From contig NZ_RXZH01000003.1 of NCBI RefSeq assembly GCF_003970385.1, positions 297,545 through 361,544 on the forward strand: 64,000 bases of DNA, in the 5' to 3' direction. The stretch comes from Vibrio aquaticus. Lineage in GTDB: Bacteria > Pseudomonadota > Gammaproteobacteria > Enterobacterales > Vibrionaceae. Below, piece by piece: positions 50,172 through 60,480 of this stretch. Every line of letters starts with the position of its first letter. Positions within the stretch are counted from its first letter, which is position 1. Under the pieces are notes generated by a model that was not told where the DNA came from, ran no database searches, and worked only from the letters and a program-made list of their open reading frames with translations. The position numbers and the translations under genes are program-made.

Positions 50172-50885
50172 ATGGCCGGAGGCATTAATAATAATGTTGG
50201 TCAGAGTGGCTTGTCCTATATCGACCAGCTTAAACAGCTTCAGGACAAGAACAAGCCAAATGAGACAACAGGTAAGCAGGATCTTAAACAAGAAGACTTC
50301 TTATCACTGCTCACGAAGCAACTTGCCCAGCAAGACCCGTTTAAGCCGGTCAGTAATGACCAGATGATTGCGCAAATGGCGTCATTCGCGACCGTAGATG
50401 GCATCGGTAAAATGAACAATCAGTTTGAAACGCTGAATGCTTCGATGACATCAAACCAAGCACTGCAAGCCTCATCCCTTGTTGGACGAGATGTACTTGT
50501 TCCAGGTGCTGCGGGCGTTAAGACAGATGACGGCAGTATGGCTGCCATGATGAAACTTCCTCAAGCCGTTGATAACGTGATGGTGAGAGTAGAAGATCAA
50601 ATGGGGCAGCTAGTCCGCACATTTGAAGTCGGTTCGAAACCTGCTGGTGACAACCGCGTTGAATGGGACGGTAAAGATCAAAACGGTAATCCATTGCCGG
50701 CTGGCAAATACAATGTGAAAGCATCGGGTTTGTTAGACGGGGAGGCGAAAGAGTTTGAGGTTTCGACTTACGCAAACGTCAACAGCGTCCTTCTTGGTAA
50801 AGGTGATGGTAACGTACTACTCAATCTGGCTGGCTTTGAGTCGCCAGTTCGACTTGCTGAAGTACTAGAAGTTGGTAAGGCGTAA
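50172..50885 (+). CDS. flgD: Flagellar hook-capping scaffold protein FlgD
   Basis: FlgD caps the growing hook and guides FlgE assembly, then is replaced. A 237-residue protein with the FlgD N-terminal signature (LKQEDFLSLLTKQLAQQDPF KPVSN region), and a C-terminal FlgD Ig/Tudor pair (VRTFEVGSKPAGDNRVEWDG). GGAGG precedes the start. Confidence 0.95.
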   Translation: MAGGINNNVGQSGLSYIDQLKQLQDKNKPNETTGKQDLKQEDFLSLLTKQLAQQDPFKPVSNDQMIAQMASFATVDGIGKMNNQFETLNASMTSNQALQASSLVGRDVLVPGAAGVKTDDGSMAAMMKLPQAVDNVMVRVEDQMGQLVRTFEVGSKPAGDNRVEWDGKDQNGNPLPAGKYNVKASGLLDGEAKEFEVSTYANVNSVLLGKGDGNVLLNLAGFESPVRLAEVLEVGKA

Positions 50886-50929
50886 TTCTTTCTAAAAGAA
50901 TTTATGTCAGCTAGATAGGAGAATTTGGA

Positions 50930-52234
50930 ATGTCATATGTTGCACTAAGTGGCTTGTCCGCCGCTCAATTAGACTTGAATACAACCAGTAACAACATTGC
51001 GAACGCAAACACATACGGCTTCAAGGAGTCGCGTGCAGAGTTTGGTGATGTGTACTCTAACTCACTGTTCACTCATGCGAAAACAACGCCTGGTCAAGGT
51101 GTTCAGGCTGCACAAGTGGCGCAACAGTTCCATGAAGGTTCAAGTATTTATACAAACAACCCAATGGACTTACGCATTGGTGGCACCGGTTTCTTTGCGG
51201 TAGCCAAAGATCGCTTAGCTCCAACATCCAACGAAATGACACGTAACGGTGCGTTCCACTTGAACAAAGATAACTACATGGTAACGGCGAATGACGAATA
51301 CCTATTAGGTTATCAGGTGGATAAGGACACGGGCGATGTTTTGTCTTACGAGCCATCAGCGATTAACATTCCAAAAGAATTCGGTAAGCCGAAGCAGACT
51401 GCAAACATCGAAGTCGGTGTGAACCTACCTGCGGGCGCAGAACTGAAAGATCCTGCGTTATTTGATTACTCTGATCCTGAAACTTACAACCGTTCAACGT
51501 CTTCGACCATTTACGATTCAATGGGTCAGTCGTACAAGCTTACGACCTATTACATGAAAGACCAAACTCAACCTAACACTTGGCAGACATACTACACCGT
51601 GACTGACAGTGCAGGTGAGAAACCATTAAACATCACCGGTGGTGACGCTACAACGGCAACAGGCCATGTTGGTCACACGATGAAGTTTAACAACGATGGT
51701 ACATTGGCGAGCTTGAACAACGGCCAGAACATTGTTTCAGATCCGCTAGGTACAGGTGCTAACCCAATTGAGCTAAATGGTGCTGACATCAACCAAACGC
51801 TATCGTTCGGTCTTAATGACGCTACCCAGTTTGCCGCTCCGTTCGAACTGACTAAGTTTGATGAAGATGGTGCAACAACGGGTTTCTTAACTAAGGTTGA
51901 TATCGACGAGCAAGGCAGTGTTCTAGGTACCTATTCGAATGGTGAAAACATCACTTTAGGTCGAGTAGCTCTTGTTCGAGTTGCTAATGAGCAAGGTCTT
52001 GATAAGAAAGGCGGTACTCAGTGGGATTCAACTCAAGCATCGGGCGCTAAAGTATGGGGTGAGTCTAACAAAGGTTCATTTGGTACAATCAGCAGCGGTA
52101 CGCTTGAGCAATCAAACATTGATATGACTCAAGAGCTGGTAGACCTTATCTCAGCTCAACGTAACTTCCAGGCGAACTCTCGTTCTCTTGAAGTTCACAA
52201 CCAAACTCAACAGAACATTCTGCAAATCCGCTAA
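50930..52234 (+). CDS. flgE: Flagellar hook protein FlgE
   Basis: FlgE builds the hook, the universal joint. A 434-residue protein with N-terminal rod/hook motif (LNTTSNNIANANTYGFKESR), a large variable middle and the C-terminal DUF1078-type end (QSNIDMTQELVDLISAQRNF). AGGAG is 9 nt upstream. A perfect 10-bp hairpin follows and the next gene has its own promoter. Confidence 0.96.
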   Translation: MSYVALSGLSAAQLDLNTTSNNIANANTYGFKESRAEFGDVYSNSLFTHAKTTPGQGVQAAQVAQQFHEGSSIYTNNPMDLRIGGTGFFAVAKDRLAPTSNEMTRNGAFHLNKDNYMVTANDEYLLGYQVDKDTGDVLSYEPSAINIPKEFGKPKQTANIEVGVNLPAGAELKDPALFDYSDPETYNRSTSSTIYDSMGQSYKLTTYYMKDQTQPNTWQTYYTVTDSAGEKPLNITGGDATTATGHVGHTMKFNNDGTLASLNNGQNIVSDPLGTGANPIELNGADINQTLSFGLNDATQFAAPFELTKFDEDGATTGFLTKVDIDEQGSVLGTYSNGENITLGRVALVRVANEQGLDKKGGTQWDSTQASGAKVWGESNKGSFGTISSGTLEQSNIDMTQELVDLISAQRNFQANSRSLEVHNQTQQNILQIR

Positions 52235-52263
52235 TCTTATTGGTTGTTTCGCAATAATCTGTA

Positions 52264-52294
52264 TAGCAAGCTGGTGGCAAACATCAGCTTGCTA
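52264..52294 (+). terminator. Hairpin after flgE
   Basis: TAGCAAGCTG and CAGCTTGCTA pair perfectly with an 11-nt loop, 29 bp past flgE. No clear T-run, so termination may be partial; it marks the boundary between flgBCDE and flgFGHIJ. Confidence 0.5.
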
Positions 52295-52386
52295 TGTTGC
52301 CGCTTCTCTTTCCCCTTTCCGCTCAATTTTCTCTACACACTTGCCGTGTTGGTTCTAATTTATTGATATAAAACGACTTTTATAAG

Positions 52387-52403
52387 TTGGCATACCTATT
52401 GCT
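52387..52403 (+). promoter_or_regulatory. Sigma-54-type promoter of flgFGHIJ
   Basis: TTGGCAT, ACCTA, TTGCT, with GG (52389-52390) and GC (52401-52402) 12 positions apart, about 37 bp before the flgF start. Confidence 0.82.
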
Positions 52404-52439
52404 TTCTATTGATCAGAATTGTGATTATTGGAGCAAATT

Positions 52440-53189
52440 ATGGATCGTGCACTGTTTCTTGCGATGAGCGGCGCCAAGCAAAATATGCAGGCATTGCAGC
52501 TTAGAGCAAACAACTTAGCGAACGTCAGTACCACGGGTTTCCGTGCTGATTTGGCGCAAGCGCGTTCAATGCAAGCGTACGGAGATGGCTTGCCAACTCG
52601 CGTGTTTAGCATGACGGAACGCCCGGGCCATAATTTTCAACAAGGTAGTGTCATTACGACGGGTCGAGATCTTGATGTAACGATTCAAGGTAACGGCTGG
52701 ATGTCTGTGATGGATCAAACCGGCAAAGAAGGTTTGACGCGAAACGGTAACCTTAAAGTCGATGCTAATGGCTTGCTAACAAGTGGTTCTGGCCACCTTG
52801 TTCTGGGTGAGACAGGTGCTCCAATTACGCTTCCTATTCCAGTCAGTAAGATCGAAATCGGCAATGACGGCACGATCTCTGTTGTTCCTCAAGGGGCTCC
52901 AGCGGATGCGATTGAAGTCGTTGACCGTATTAAATTGACGAATACCAATAATCAATCACTGTTCAAAGATATCAACGGGTTATTCCGTGCAAAAGATCCT
53001 AATGCGGCATACGAAGCAGATGCCGATGTAAAACTGCTCACAGGCGCAATCGAAGGCAGTAACGTTAATGCCATCGGTGAGATGACGAGCCTGATTGACT
53101 TGCAACGCCAATTTGAAATGCAAGTAAAGATGATGAGCACAGCAGAAGAGATGGACAAAACGTCTGATTCTCTGCTTCGTATGAGCTAA
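52440..53189 (+). CDS. flgF: Flagellar basal-body rod protein FlgF
   Basis: FlgF is a proximal rod subunit. From the ATG at 52440 (GGAG 7 nt upstream; a TTG at 52428 is the only earlier start) it is 249 residues. N-terminal rod motif (LRANNLANVSTTGFRADLA) and C-terminal end EGSNVNAIGEMTSLIDLQRQ are typical. Confidence 0.95.
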   Translation: MDRALFLAMSGAKQNMQALQLRANNLANVSTTGFRADLAQARSMQAYGDGLPTRVFSMTERPGHNFQQGSVITTGRDLDVTIQGNGWMSVMDQTGKEGLTRNGNLKVDANGLLTSGSGHLVLGETGAPITLPIPVSKIEIGNDGTISVVPQGAPADAIEVVDRIKLTNTNNQSLFKDINGLFRAKDPNAAYEADADVKLLTGAIEGSNVNAIGEMTSLIDLQRQFEMQVKMMSTAEEMDKTSDSLLRMS

Positions 53190-53208
53190 TAGAATTTAGG
53201 AGAAGGTT

Positions 53209-53997
53209 ATGCATCCGGCACTATGGGTAAGTAAAACGGGCTTAGACGCTCAACAAACCAACATTTCAACGATTTCGAACAACCTAGCGAACGCATCAAC
53301 GGTAGGTTACAAAAAAAGCCGCGCGGTATTTGAAGATCTGTTTTATCAGAACATCAACCAACCTGGCGGTCAGTCATCGCAGAACACAGAGCTACCAAGT
53401 GGTTTAATGTTGGGTGCAGGTTCAAAAGTGGTGGCAACGCAAAAAGTTCACAGCCAGGGTAATACCCAAACGACCAATAACAGTCTCGATATGATGATTG
53501 AAGGTGATGGCTTTTTCCAAATCCTAATGCCAGATGGCAACATTGGCTATTCTCGTAATGGTCAATTCACGGTTAACGATGAAGGTGTGATTGTGACGTC
53601 TGGTGCCGGTTATGCGCTAGAGCCTGAAATTGCGATTCCGGAAGACGCGCAAAGCATTACCATTGGTACGGATGGTGAAGTGTCTGTTCGTATTCGTGGC
53701 CAGCAAGATAACCAAGTGGTAGGGCAGATTGCCACCGTTGATTTTGTGAACCCAGGTGGCCTTGAACCAATTGGTCAGAACCTCTATATGTCAACAGGCG
53801 CAAGTGGTGACCCACAAGAAGGGGTTCCAGGTTTTGATGGCTTTGGTGACATCCGTCAATCTATGCTCGAAACCTCCAATGTAAACGTAACTGAAGAGCT
53901 AGTGAATATGATTGAAGCTCAGCGTGTTTACGAAATGAATTCAAAAGTCATCTCTGCTGTCGACAAGATGATGAGCTTTGTTAACCAACAGCTTTAA
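53209..53997 (+). CDS. flgG: Flagellar distal rod protein FlgG
   Basis: FlgG forms the distal rod. 262 residues, the family's standard length, with the start MHPALWVSKTGLDAQQTNIS and the C-terminal TSNVNVTEELVNMIEAQRVY. AGGAG lies before the start; flgH follows 23 bp on. Confidence 0.96.
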   Translation: MHPALWVSKTGLDAQQTNISTISNNLANASTVGYKKSRAVFEDLFYQNINQPGGQSSQNTELPSGLMLGAGSKVVATQKVHSQGNTQTTNNSLDMMIEGDGFFQILMPDGNIGYSRNGQFTVNDEGVIVTSGAGYALEPEIAIPEDAQSITIGTDGEVSVRIRGQQDNQVVGQIATVDFVNPGGLEPIGQNLYMSTGASGDPQEGVPGFDGFGDIRQSMLETSNVNVTEELVNMIEAQRVYEMNSKVISAVDKMMSFVNQQL

Positions 53998-54020
53998 TCT
54001 AGCCGTTAGAGGGTAATGAG

Positions 54021-54803
54021 ATGAATCGATTATTAGTAGCTTTGTTTGGTTTAGCCGCATTGTCAGGGTGTACGTTGATGCAGCCACCGATCGAAACACC
54101 AGACGTGGTTCAAGGGACGACAACAGTGGATGCGGTTGAGGGTGACAAGTCTGCAGATGATGAAAGTGGCGTGATTGACACATTGCGCGGCAGAAATGAT
54201 CCGGTTGCCGGTGATCCCGCATGGGCTCCAATCCACCCAACGCACCAACCAGAGCACTATGCAGCAGAAACGGGCTCTCTGTTTAACCAAGCTCGCGTTT
54301 CAAGCCTTTACAATGACTCTAAACCTCGCGGTATTGGTGACATTATTACTGTGACTCTTGATGAAAGTACCAATGCGTCGAAAAGCTCTGATGCCGATCT
54401 ATCGAAAAACAATGATGCGACGATGGATCCACTTGAAGTCGGTGGGCAACAGCTAAACATTGGCGATTACAACTTCTCATACAACCTGAGTAACGACAAT
54501 TCGTTTAGCGGCAGCGCAGCGGCGAATCAGAGTAACAGCTTATCGGGCTCTATTACGGTTGAAGTGATTGAAGTGCTGGCAAACGGCAACCTTGTTATCC
54601 GTGGTGAGAAATGGTTAACACTGAATACTGGCGATGAGTACATTCGTCTAAGCGGCACTATTCGTCCTGATGACATCGATTATGAGAACACGATTGCTTC
54701 AAACAGGGTTTCAAACGCAAGAATTCAGTATTCTGGTACGGGAAATCAGCAAGATATGCAAGAGCCTGGATTCTTGGCACGATTCTTTAATGTCTCTCTT
54801 TAA
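54021..54803 (+). CDS. flgH: Flagellar L-ring protein FlgH
   Basis: FlgH is the outer-membrane L-ring lipoprotein. A 260-residue protein with lipobox ALSGC (acylated cysteine at residue 16), then a linker and the FlgH domain ([20 protein letters not shown], ending ARFFNVSL). Confidence 0.95.
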   Translation: MNRLLVALFGLAALSGCTLMQPPIETPDVVQGTTTVDAVEGDKSADDESGVIDTLRGRNDPVAGDPAWAPIHPTHQPEHYAAETGSLFNQARVSSLYNDSKPRGIGDIITVTLDESTNASKSSDADLSKNNDATMDPLEVGGQQLNIGDYNFSYNLSNDNSFSGSAAANQSNSLSGSITVEVIEVLANGNLVIRGEKWLTLNTGDEYIRLSGTIRPDDIDYENTIASNRVSNARIQYSGTGNQQDMQEPGFLARFFNVSL

Positions 54804-54870
54804 ATCCAGTTGATGCCGCTTTTTTGGCACTAAAACGAGCTGGTAAGATTAGAAAGCAAAGGTTTTGGTT

Positions 54871-55962
54871 ATGAAAAAGTGGTTACTCCTCATTACAAGC
54901 ATGCTGTTTGTGGCAACTCAAGCACAAGCAGCACGTATCAAAGATGTCTCTCAAGTTGCTGGGGTTCGTAGTAACCAACTAGTGGGCTATGGCTTAGTGA
55001 CAGGCTTGCCAGGTACGGGTGAATCTACTCCGTTCACAGACCAAAGCTTCAATGCCATGCTACAAAATTTTGGCATTCAATTGCCACCGGGTACGAAGCC
55101 AAAAACGAAGAACGTGGCAGCGGTAATCATCACAGCAGAATTGCCGGCCTTTTCAAAACAGGGCCAAACCATTGATGTTACGGTCTCATCTATTGGCTCA
55201 GCAAAAAGCCTTCGTGGTGGTACATTGATGCAAACCATGCTGAAAGGTCTAGATGGGCAAATCTATGCCGTGGCTCAAGGTAACCTTGTGGTTAGCGGCT
55301 TCAGTGCGACTGGCGCTGACGGTTCTAAAATTGTGGGTAACAACCCAACCGCAGGTATGATTTCAAATGGTGCTATGGTTGAACGTGAGATCCCATCACC
55401 ATTTAGTCGTGGCGATTACATCACCTTTAACCTGCTTGAATCTGACTTCACGACAGCGCAGCGCATGGCTGATGCGGTCAATAACTTCCTTGGTCCACAG
55501 ATGGCATCAGCGATTGACGCGACTTCAGTTAAAGTTCGTGCTCCGCGTGATATTACGCAGCGTGTTGCTTTCTTATCGGCGGTTGAAAACATCGAATTTA
55601 ACCCAGCAGAAGGTTCGGCAAAAATCATCGTAAACTCTCGTACAGGTACGATTGTTGTTGGTAAGCATGTTCGCCTCAAGCCAGCCGCGGTAACGCATGG
55701 TGGTATGACTGTCGCAATCAAAGAAAACTTAAATGTTAGCCAGCCTAACGCGTTCGGTGGCGGTGAAACGGTCGTCGTGCCAGACACTGACATCGAAGTA
55801 ACAGAAGAGCAAGGCAAGATGTTCAAGTTCGAGCCGGGCTTAACGTTGGATGACCTTGTTCGAGCTGTGAACGAGGTAGGTGCTGCTCCATCAGACTTAA
55901 TGGCCATTCTTCAAGCACTCAAACAAGCGGGTGCGATCGAAGGTCAGCTGATCGTTATCTAA
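54871..55962 (+). CDS. flgI: Flagellar P-ring protein FlgI
   Basis: FlgI forms the P ring in the peptidoglycan layer, with FlgA as chaperone. From the ATG at 54871 it is 363 residues; a TTG at 54865 is less likely. Signal peptide [20 protein letters not shown], then [20 protein letters not shown], the family N-terminus of the mature protein. Confidence 0.96.
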   Translation: MKKWLLLITSMLFVATQAQAARIKDVSQVAGVRSNQLVGYGLVTGLPGTGESTPFTDQSFNAMLQNFGIQLPPGTKPKTKNVAAVIITAELPAFSKQGQTIDVTVSSIGSAKSLRGGTLMQTMLKGLDGQIYAVAQGNLVVSGFSATGADGSKIVGNNPTAGMISNGAMVEREIPSPFSRGDYITFNLLESDFTTAQRMADAVNNFLGPQMASAIDATSVKVRAPRDITQRVAFLSAVENIEFNPAEGSAKIIVNSRTGTIVVGKHVRLKPAAVTHGGMTVAIKENLNVSQPNAFGGGETVVVPDTDIEVTEEQGKMFKFEPGLTLDDLVRAVNEVGAAPSDLMAILQALKQAGAIEGQLIVI

Positions 55963-55972
55963 GGAGTTAAGG

Positions 55973-56887
55973 ATGATTAATAACGGTAACGACATTGGAT
56001 TCATTCATGATATCGCTGGGCTAGATAAGCTCCGTCAAAACGCGGTTGGTGGCGATGAAGCCAGTGAAAAAGCGGCACTAACGGCCGCGGCAAAACAGTT
56101 TGAAGCAATTTTTACCTCAATGCTATTTAAGTCGATGCGTGATGCTAACTCGACGTTTGAATCAGGGTTGATGGACAGTCAAAATCAGCAGTTCTACCGT
56201 CAAATGATGGATGAGCAGATGTCGAGCGAGCTAAGCTCTTCAGGTTCATTAGGCCTAGCGGACATGATTGTGGCTCAGTTAACGTCTGGTAGCGTAGAAA
56301 ACCAAAACGCCAAAGCGCGTAATGATGATTTTGAAGTCATGATGCAGAAAGTGGATCGAATGCGCCACAATGCTGCGAACGAAACAACTGTTGTTCAATC
56401 TTCCGCAGCAGAGGTTAAACCTGCGCGTTTTGATTCGCCGGAATCATTCGTGAGTTCAATGAAGCCGTATGCTGAAAAAGCAGCTAAAGCGTTGGGTGTA
56501 GACTCTTCATTGTTACTGGCTCAAGCGGCATTGGAGACAGGTTGGGGTCAGAAGGTGATCAACAACTCTCGTGGCAGTAGTAACAACTTATTCAATATAA
56601 AAGCGGATAGAAGTTGGGGCGGAGAGAAAGTAGCGACTCAAACCTTAGAATATCATCAAGGTGTGCCGGTGAAGGAGCAAGCGGCTTTCCGTTCGTACTC
56701 CAATTACGAAGACAGCTTTAATGACTATGTACAGTTCTTAAATGAAAACCCACGTTACACCACGGCACTTCGCCATGGTGGTAATGACGAAGCGTTTATT
56801 CATGGTATTCACAAAGCTGGATACGCGACAGATCCTCAATACGCAGACAAAGTGCTGAGAGTGAAAGCCAAAATCGACCAAATGTAA
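55973..56887 (+). CDS. flgJ: Flagellar rod-cap muramidase FlgJ
   Basis: FlgJ caps the rod and cuts a path through peptidoglycan. A 304-residue bifunctional form: N-terminal rod-binding domain (KQFEAIFTSMLFKSMRDANS) and C-terminal glucosaminidase domain (LLLAQAALETGWGQKVI with the catalytic glutamate, then FNIKADRSWGG). AAGGAG overlaps the flgI stop. Confidence 0.96.
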   Translation: MINNGNDIGFIHDIAGLDKLRQNAVGGDEASEKAALTAAAKQFEAIFTSMLFKSMRDANSTFESGLMDSQNQQFYRQMMDEQMSSELSSSGSLGLADMIVAQLTSGSVENQNAKARNDDFEVMMQKVDRMRHNAANETTVVQSSAAEVKPARFDSPESFVSSMKPYAEKAAKALGVDSSLLLAQAALETGWGQKVINNSRGSSNNLFNIKADRSWGGEKVATQTLEYHQGVPVKEQAAFRSYSNYEDSFNDYVQFLNENPRYTTALRHGGNDEAFIHGIHKAGYATDPQYADKVLRVKAKIDQM

Positions 56888-56889
56888 CT

Positions 56890-56914
56890 AAGCTCACCTT
56901 CGGGTGAGCTTTTT
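56890..56914 (+). terminator. Terminator of flgFGHIJ
   Basis: AAGCTCACC, TTCG loop, GGTGAGCTT, T-run; it starts 2 bp past flgJ. Confidence 0.88.
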
Positions 56915-56966
56915 GTTGGAAGCGAGAACTCGCTGCTCCGATATACGAGCTTACTCCTCACGGAAA

Positions 56967-57074
56967 ATGTCATTCCATAGAACGACGAAGGTGTGAGTAG
57001 GGAATCAGCCCTCTCTTCATTACCATCTTACAGAGATCCCCAACTCGTTCGTTCCTCACTCTTGAGGATGACAT
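56967..57074. repeat. 108-bp imperfect inverted-repeat element
   Basis: Two 40-bp arms (56967-57006 and 57035-57074) face each other around 28 bp. Arm 1 and the reverse complement of arm 2 match at 27 of 40 positions, with both ends exact (ATGTCAT and ATGACAT; GAATC and GATC/C at the inner edge). The form is that of an interspersed palindromic repeat of Vibrio genomes; no other copy was noticed in this window. Confidence 0.65.
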
Positions 57075-57119
57075 ATAGAAACACAACTTGGGTGATTCTA
57101 AATACTCCATTCACCTCTA

Positions 57120-57137
57120 ATGGCACAGATATTGCTT
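57120..57137 (+). promoter_or_regulatory. Sigma-54-type promoter of flgKL
   Basis: TGGCAC, AGATA, TTGCTT, an exact match to the consensus core, with GG (57122-57123) and GC (57134-57135) 12 positions apart. Confidence 0.88.
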
Positions 57138-57192
57138 TTACTAACTTAGATGTTCAGTTAACACTGATTTATATAGGTTTCTTGGGGGCAAT

Positions 57193-59067
57193 ATGGCGTC
57201 TGATCTTCTGAATCTTGGTTCGCAAAGCGTACTGACGGCTCAGAGACAACTCAACACCACCGGTCATAACATCTCTAATGTAAATACAGAGGGTTATAGC
57301 CGTCAGTCGGTGATTCAAGGCACAAACATGCCGCGCCAATATGGCGGGGAAACCTATGGTATGGGCGTGCATGTGGAAAAAGTTCGCCGCTCTTGGGACC
57401 AGTTTGCCGTTAACGAACTGAATGTCTCGACGACTAGCCATGCCAATAAACTCGATGATGAAGCGAATCTAGAGATGCTATCAAGCATGCTTTCTTCTGT
57501 CTCATCGAAAAAAATCCCTGAGAATTTAAACGAATGGTTCGATGGCGTTAAGTCACTGGCCGATAGCCCAAATGATGTGGGTGCCCGCAAAGTGGTGTTA
57601 GAGAAAGCGACCCTAATTACGCAAAATCTCAATGACTTCCATGAAACCATTCGTCGTCAGTCTGATGTGACTAATAAGAAACTCGATCTCGGCATCGAAC
57701 GCGTTAATCAGTTAGCGGTTGAAATTCGCGATTTACATCGATTAATGATGCGCACACCAGGTCCACACAATGACTTAATGGACACCCACGAAAAGCTGAT
57801 TGCAGAACTCTCTGAATACACCAAAGTGACAGTGACGCCGCGTAAAAATGCGGAAGGCTTCAACGTTCATATAGGTAATGGTCACACGCTCGTCTCTGGT
57901 ACAGAAGCCAGTGAACTTAAAATGATTGATGGTTACCCAGACGTACACCAACGTCGCTTAGCGATGGTTGAAGGCAAAGGGATTAAGGCGATAACGACCA
58001 AAGACATCAACGGTAAGTTGGGTTCTATGCTCGACATGCGCGATGAAAAAATCCCTCAATTGATGGATGAACTTGGACGACTCGCAACCTCATTCTCTTT
58101 TGAAGTCAATAAGCTTCAATCACAAGGTTTAGATCTGCGCGGCAACATTGGTGGACTCATGTTTACCGATGTGAACTCTGACATTGTTGCTGAATCCCGG
58201 GTTGTGGCGTCTTCTGACTCTAAAGCGGATTTGGCCGTTTATATCGAAGACACTAGCCAGTTGACCGGCGGAGAGTATTCGCTGCAATACAACGGCGGTG
58301 ATTACTACATTACACGTCCGTCTGGTGAGCAGTTTGTCGTGCCAGTGGTGGATAAGTCGATTTCTCTAGATGGCATCCGCATTGATATTCGCCAAGACTT
58401 GGAATCAGGAGAACGAGTGATTCTTCGCCCAACTCGTAATGGTGCGGCGCAAATGCGTATGGAAACCAACGATCCTAATTCAATTGCGGCCCAGAGTTAT
58501 GAAGCTTCAACCACGTTTGCGCAAGGCACTGCGAAGTTCAACATTGAACAGGCAGGGGCATTGAGAGAATTTGAAGTTGTAATTTCTCCTGACGGGAAGC
58601 AATTTGCCGTTACCGATACCAAAGGTAAGTTGCTACTGCAGCCTCAAGACTATCCGCCAACGGGCGCCGTGACGGTTCAAGGCACCTCATTTGAGCTAAC
58701 CGGTGGCGCATTACCTAATGATAAGTTTACGGCAAACCTTGTCCCGTCAGAGGGTGACAACGGCAACTTGCTAAAAATGCAAAATATCCAAACAAACAAA
58801 GACCTTAACGATGGTGAATCAACCATTTTGGACATTTACCACAACCTGAATACCGATGTTGGCTTACAAATGTCAACAGCCTCGCGATTAACGGATGTAT
58901 CGCGGTTAGAAAAAGAATCGGCGCAAGAGCGTGTTGCTTCTATCTCAGGGGTAAACCTCGATGAAGAAGCGGCAAATATGATGAAGTTCCAACAAGCGTA
59001 TATGGCTTCATCTCGCATCATGCAGGCGGCAAATGACACCTTTAACACAATACTGGCACTAAGGTAG
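57193..59067 (+). CDS. flgK: Flagellar hook-associated protein FlgK (HAP1)
   Basis: FlgK joins hook and filament. A 624-residue protein with the N-terminal hook motif (LNTTGHNISNVNTEGYSRQS) and the C-terminal coiled end (ASISGVNLDEEAANMMKFQQ, AYMASSRIMQAANDTFNTIL). FlgN is its likely chaperone. flgL follows 10 bp on behind AGGGAGG. Confidence 0.96.
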   Translation: MASDLLNLGSQSVLTAQRQLNTTGHNISNVNTEGYSRQSVIQGTNMPRQYGGETYGMGVHVEKVRRSWDQFAVNELNVSTTSHANKLDDEANLEMLSSMLSSVSSKKIPENLNEWFDGVKSLADSPNDVGARKVVLEKATLITQNLNDFHETIRRQSDVTNKKLDLGIERVNQLAVEIRDLHRLMMRTPGPHNDLMDTHEKLIAELSEYTKVTVTPRKNAEGFNVHIGNGHTLVSGTEASELKMIDGYPDVHQRRLAMVEGKGIKAITTKDINGKLGSMLDMRDEKIPQLMDELGRLATSFSFEVNKLQSQGLDLRGNIGGLMFTDVNSDIVAESRVVASSDSKADLAVYIEDTSQLTGGEYSLQYNGGDYYITRPSGEQFVVPVVDKSISLDGIRIDIRQDLESGERVILRPTRNGAAQMRMETNDPNSIAAQSYEASTTFAQGTAKFNIEQAGALREFEVVISPDGKQFAVTDTKGKLLLQPQDYPPTGAVTVQGTSFELTGGALPNDKFTANLVPSEGDNGNLLKMQNIQTNKDLNDGESTILDIYHNLNTDVGLQMSTASRLTDVSRLEKESAQERVASISGVNLDEEAANMMKFQQAYMASSRIMQAANDTFNTILALR

Positions 59068-59077
59068 GGAGGCATAA

Positions 59078-60271
59078 ATGATCAATCGAATTTCAAGCTT
59101 CCATAACTATCAGTCGGTACAGAATGATCTTCGTCGTTCTGAAGCGAAAGTTCATCATAACCACGCGCAGTTGGCGTCTGGTAAGAAGCTAATGAAAGCG
59201 AGTGATGATCCACTTGCTACCCATTACATCCAGAATATTGGCCAGCAGAAAGAACAACTTCGTCAGTACACCGATGCGATTGTTCTGACGCGAAATCGCC
59301 TAGAGCACCACGAAGTGATCATTTCTAACGCAGAAGAATTTACCGATGAAGCGAAACGCACGGTAATGGAAATGATCAATGGTTCATTGTCACCAGAAGA
59401 CCGAGTGGCCAAACGCCGTGAAGTTCAGGAGTTAGCGAATAACTTCTTAAACCTTGTGAACGTACAAGACGAGTCAGGCAATTATATCTTCGCCGGAACT
59501 AAGCCAAAGAATCAGCCTTTTTTCCGAGATAAGAATGGTGAAGTGACTTACGCCGGTGATGACTATCAGAGAAAAATGAAGATCTCGAATAGCCTAGAGA
59601 TGCCAATCAATAACCCTGGTAGCAAGCTGTACATGGAAATTGATAACCCATTCGGCAACTTTGAGCCTCAATACAATTTGAAAGAAGCGTCAGAGCTACT
59701 GCTTGAACGTGCGACGAATACGAACCCTGATGACCAATCGTCATACAAGGTGACGTTTGTTGATATGCCTGATGGCAAATACGGCTATCAGCTAGAGCGT
59801 GATGGGGCGGTGGTAAAAGCGGATAACTTTAACCCTGCAGAAGGGATTAAATTTGAAGGCGTGACGATTCAGGTGAAAGGGCAGATCACCAAAGGTGATG
59901 AAATCGTACTGGATCGCCGAGACACCTTTAGCGTGTTCGATACATTCCAAGATGCGATGGCCTTCTCTTCGGGCTCGGTGTCGGATTCATCAAACACGGC
60001 AAAGCTCCATCAAGTGACCCAAGAGTTTCACGCGGCGTTTATTCATTTGAACAAGGCAAGAACCGATGTAGGTGCTCGCCTCAATACCTTGGATATCCAA
60101 GAAGAGCAGCATGAAGATTTCAAAATGACGCTAGCGAAATCAAAGAGTAACTTTGAAGATCTCGACTATGCAGAAGCGATCATCGAATTTAACGAGAACT
60201 CGCGTGCATTGCAGGCTTCACAGCAAGCGTTTGGTAAAACCAAAGATTTGACTCTATTCAACTATATCTAA
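59078..60271 (+). CDS. flgL: Flagellar hook-associated protein FlgL (HAP3)
   Basis: FlgL is the second junction protein, next to the filament. A 397-residue, flagellin-like protein with N-terminal RISSFHNYQSVQNDLRRSEA and LASGKKLMKASDDPLATHYI, and C-terminal EDLDYAEAIIEFNENSRALQ. Second gene of the flgKL operon. Confidence 0.95.
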   Translation: MINRISSFHNYQSVQNDLRRSEAKVHHNHAQLASGKKLMKASDDPLATHYIQNIGQQKEQLRQYTDAIVLTRNRLEHHEVIISNAEEFTDEAKRTVMEMINGSLSPEDRVAKRREVQELANNFLNLVNVQDESGNYIFAGTKPKNQPFFRDKNGEVTYAGDDYQRKMKISNSLEMPINNPGSKLYMEIDNPFGNFEPQYNLKEASELLLERATNTNPDDQSSYKVTFVDMPDGKYGYQLERDGAVVKADNFNPAEGIKFEGVTIQVKGQITKGDEIVLDRRDTFSVFDTFQDAMAFSSGSVSDSSNTAKLHQVTQEFHAAFIHLNKARTDVGARLNTLDIQEEQHEDFKMTLAKSKSNFEDLDYAEAIIEFNENSRALQASQQAFGKTKDLTLFNYI

Positions 60272-60480
60272 GCTCACTGCCTTACGTGCTATGCCGTAAG
60301 TGCGAGTTAATTGTTGAAAGAGAGCTTCCTATGTCATGACGGCAAATGGTGGCAAAGTAAGCGGCAACCGGTTTGCCGCAGTGTAAGAAAAATAAGGTCA
60401 AGTGAAGTGATAGGTCGACAGGCTAATCATAAGTACATGAAATTATTATTAAATTAATTTAATTATCTGGTTTTGAAAAG

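Larger units (their letters stand above)
56888..57192 (+). other. Intergenic region flgJ-flgK
   Basis: This 305-bp gap carries the flgJ terminator, a 108-bp inverted-repeat element and the sigma-54-type promoter of flgK. No coding frame fits the neighbours' composition. Confidence 0.6.
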
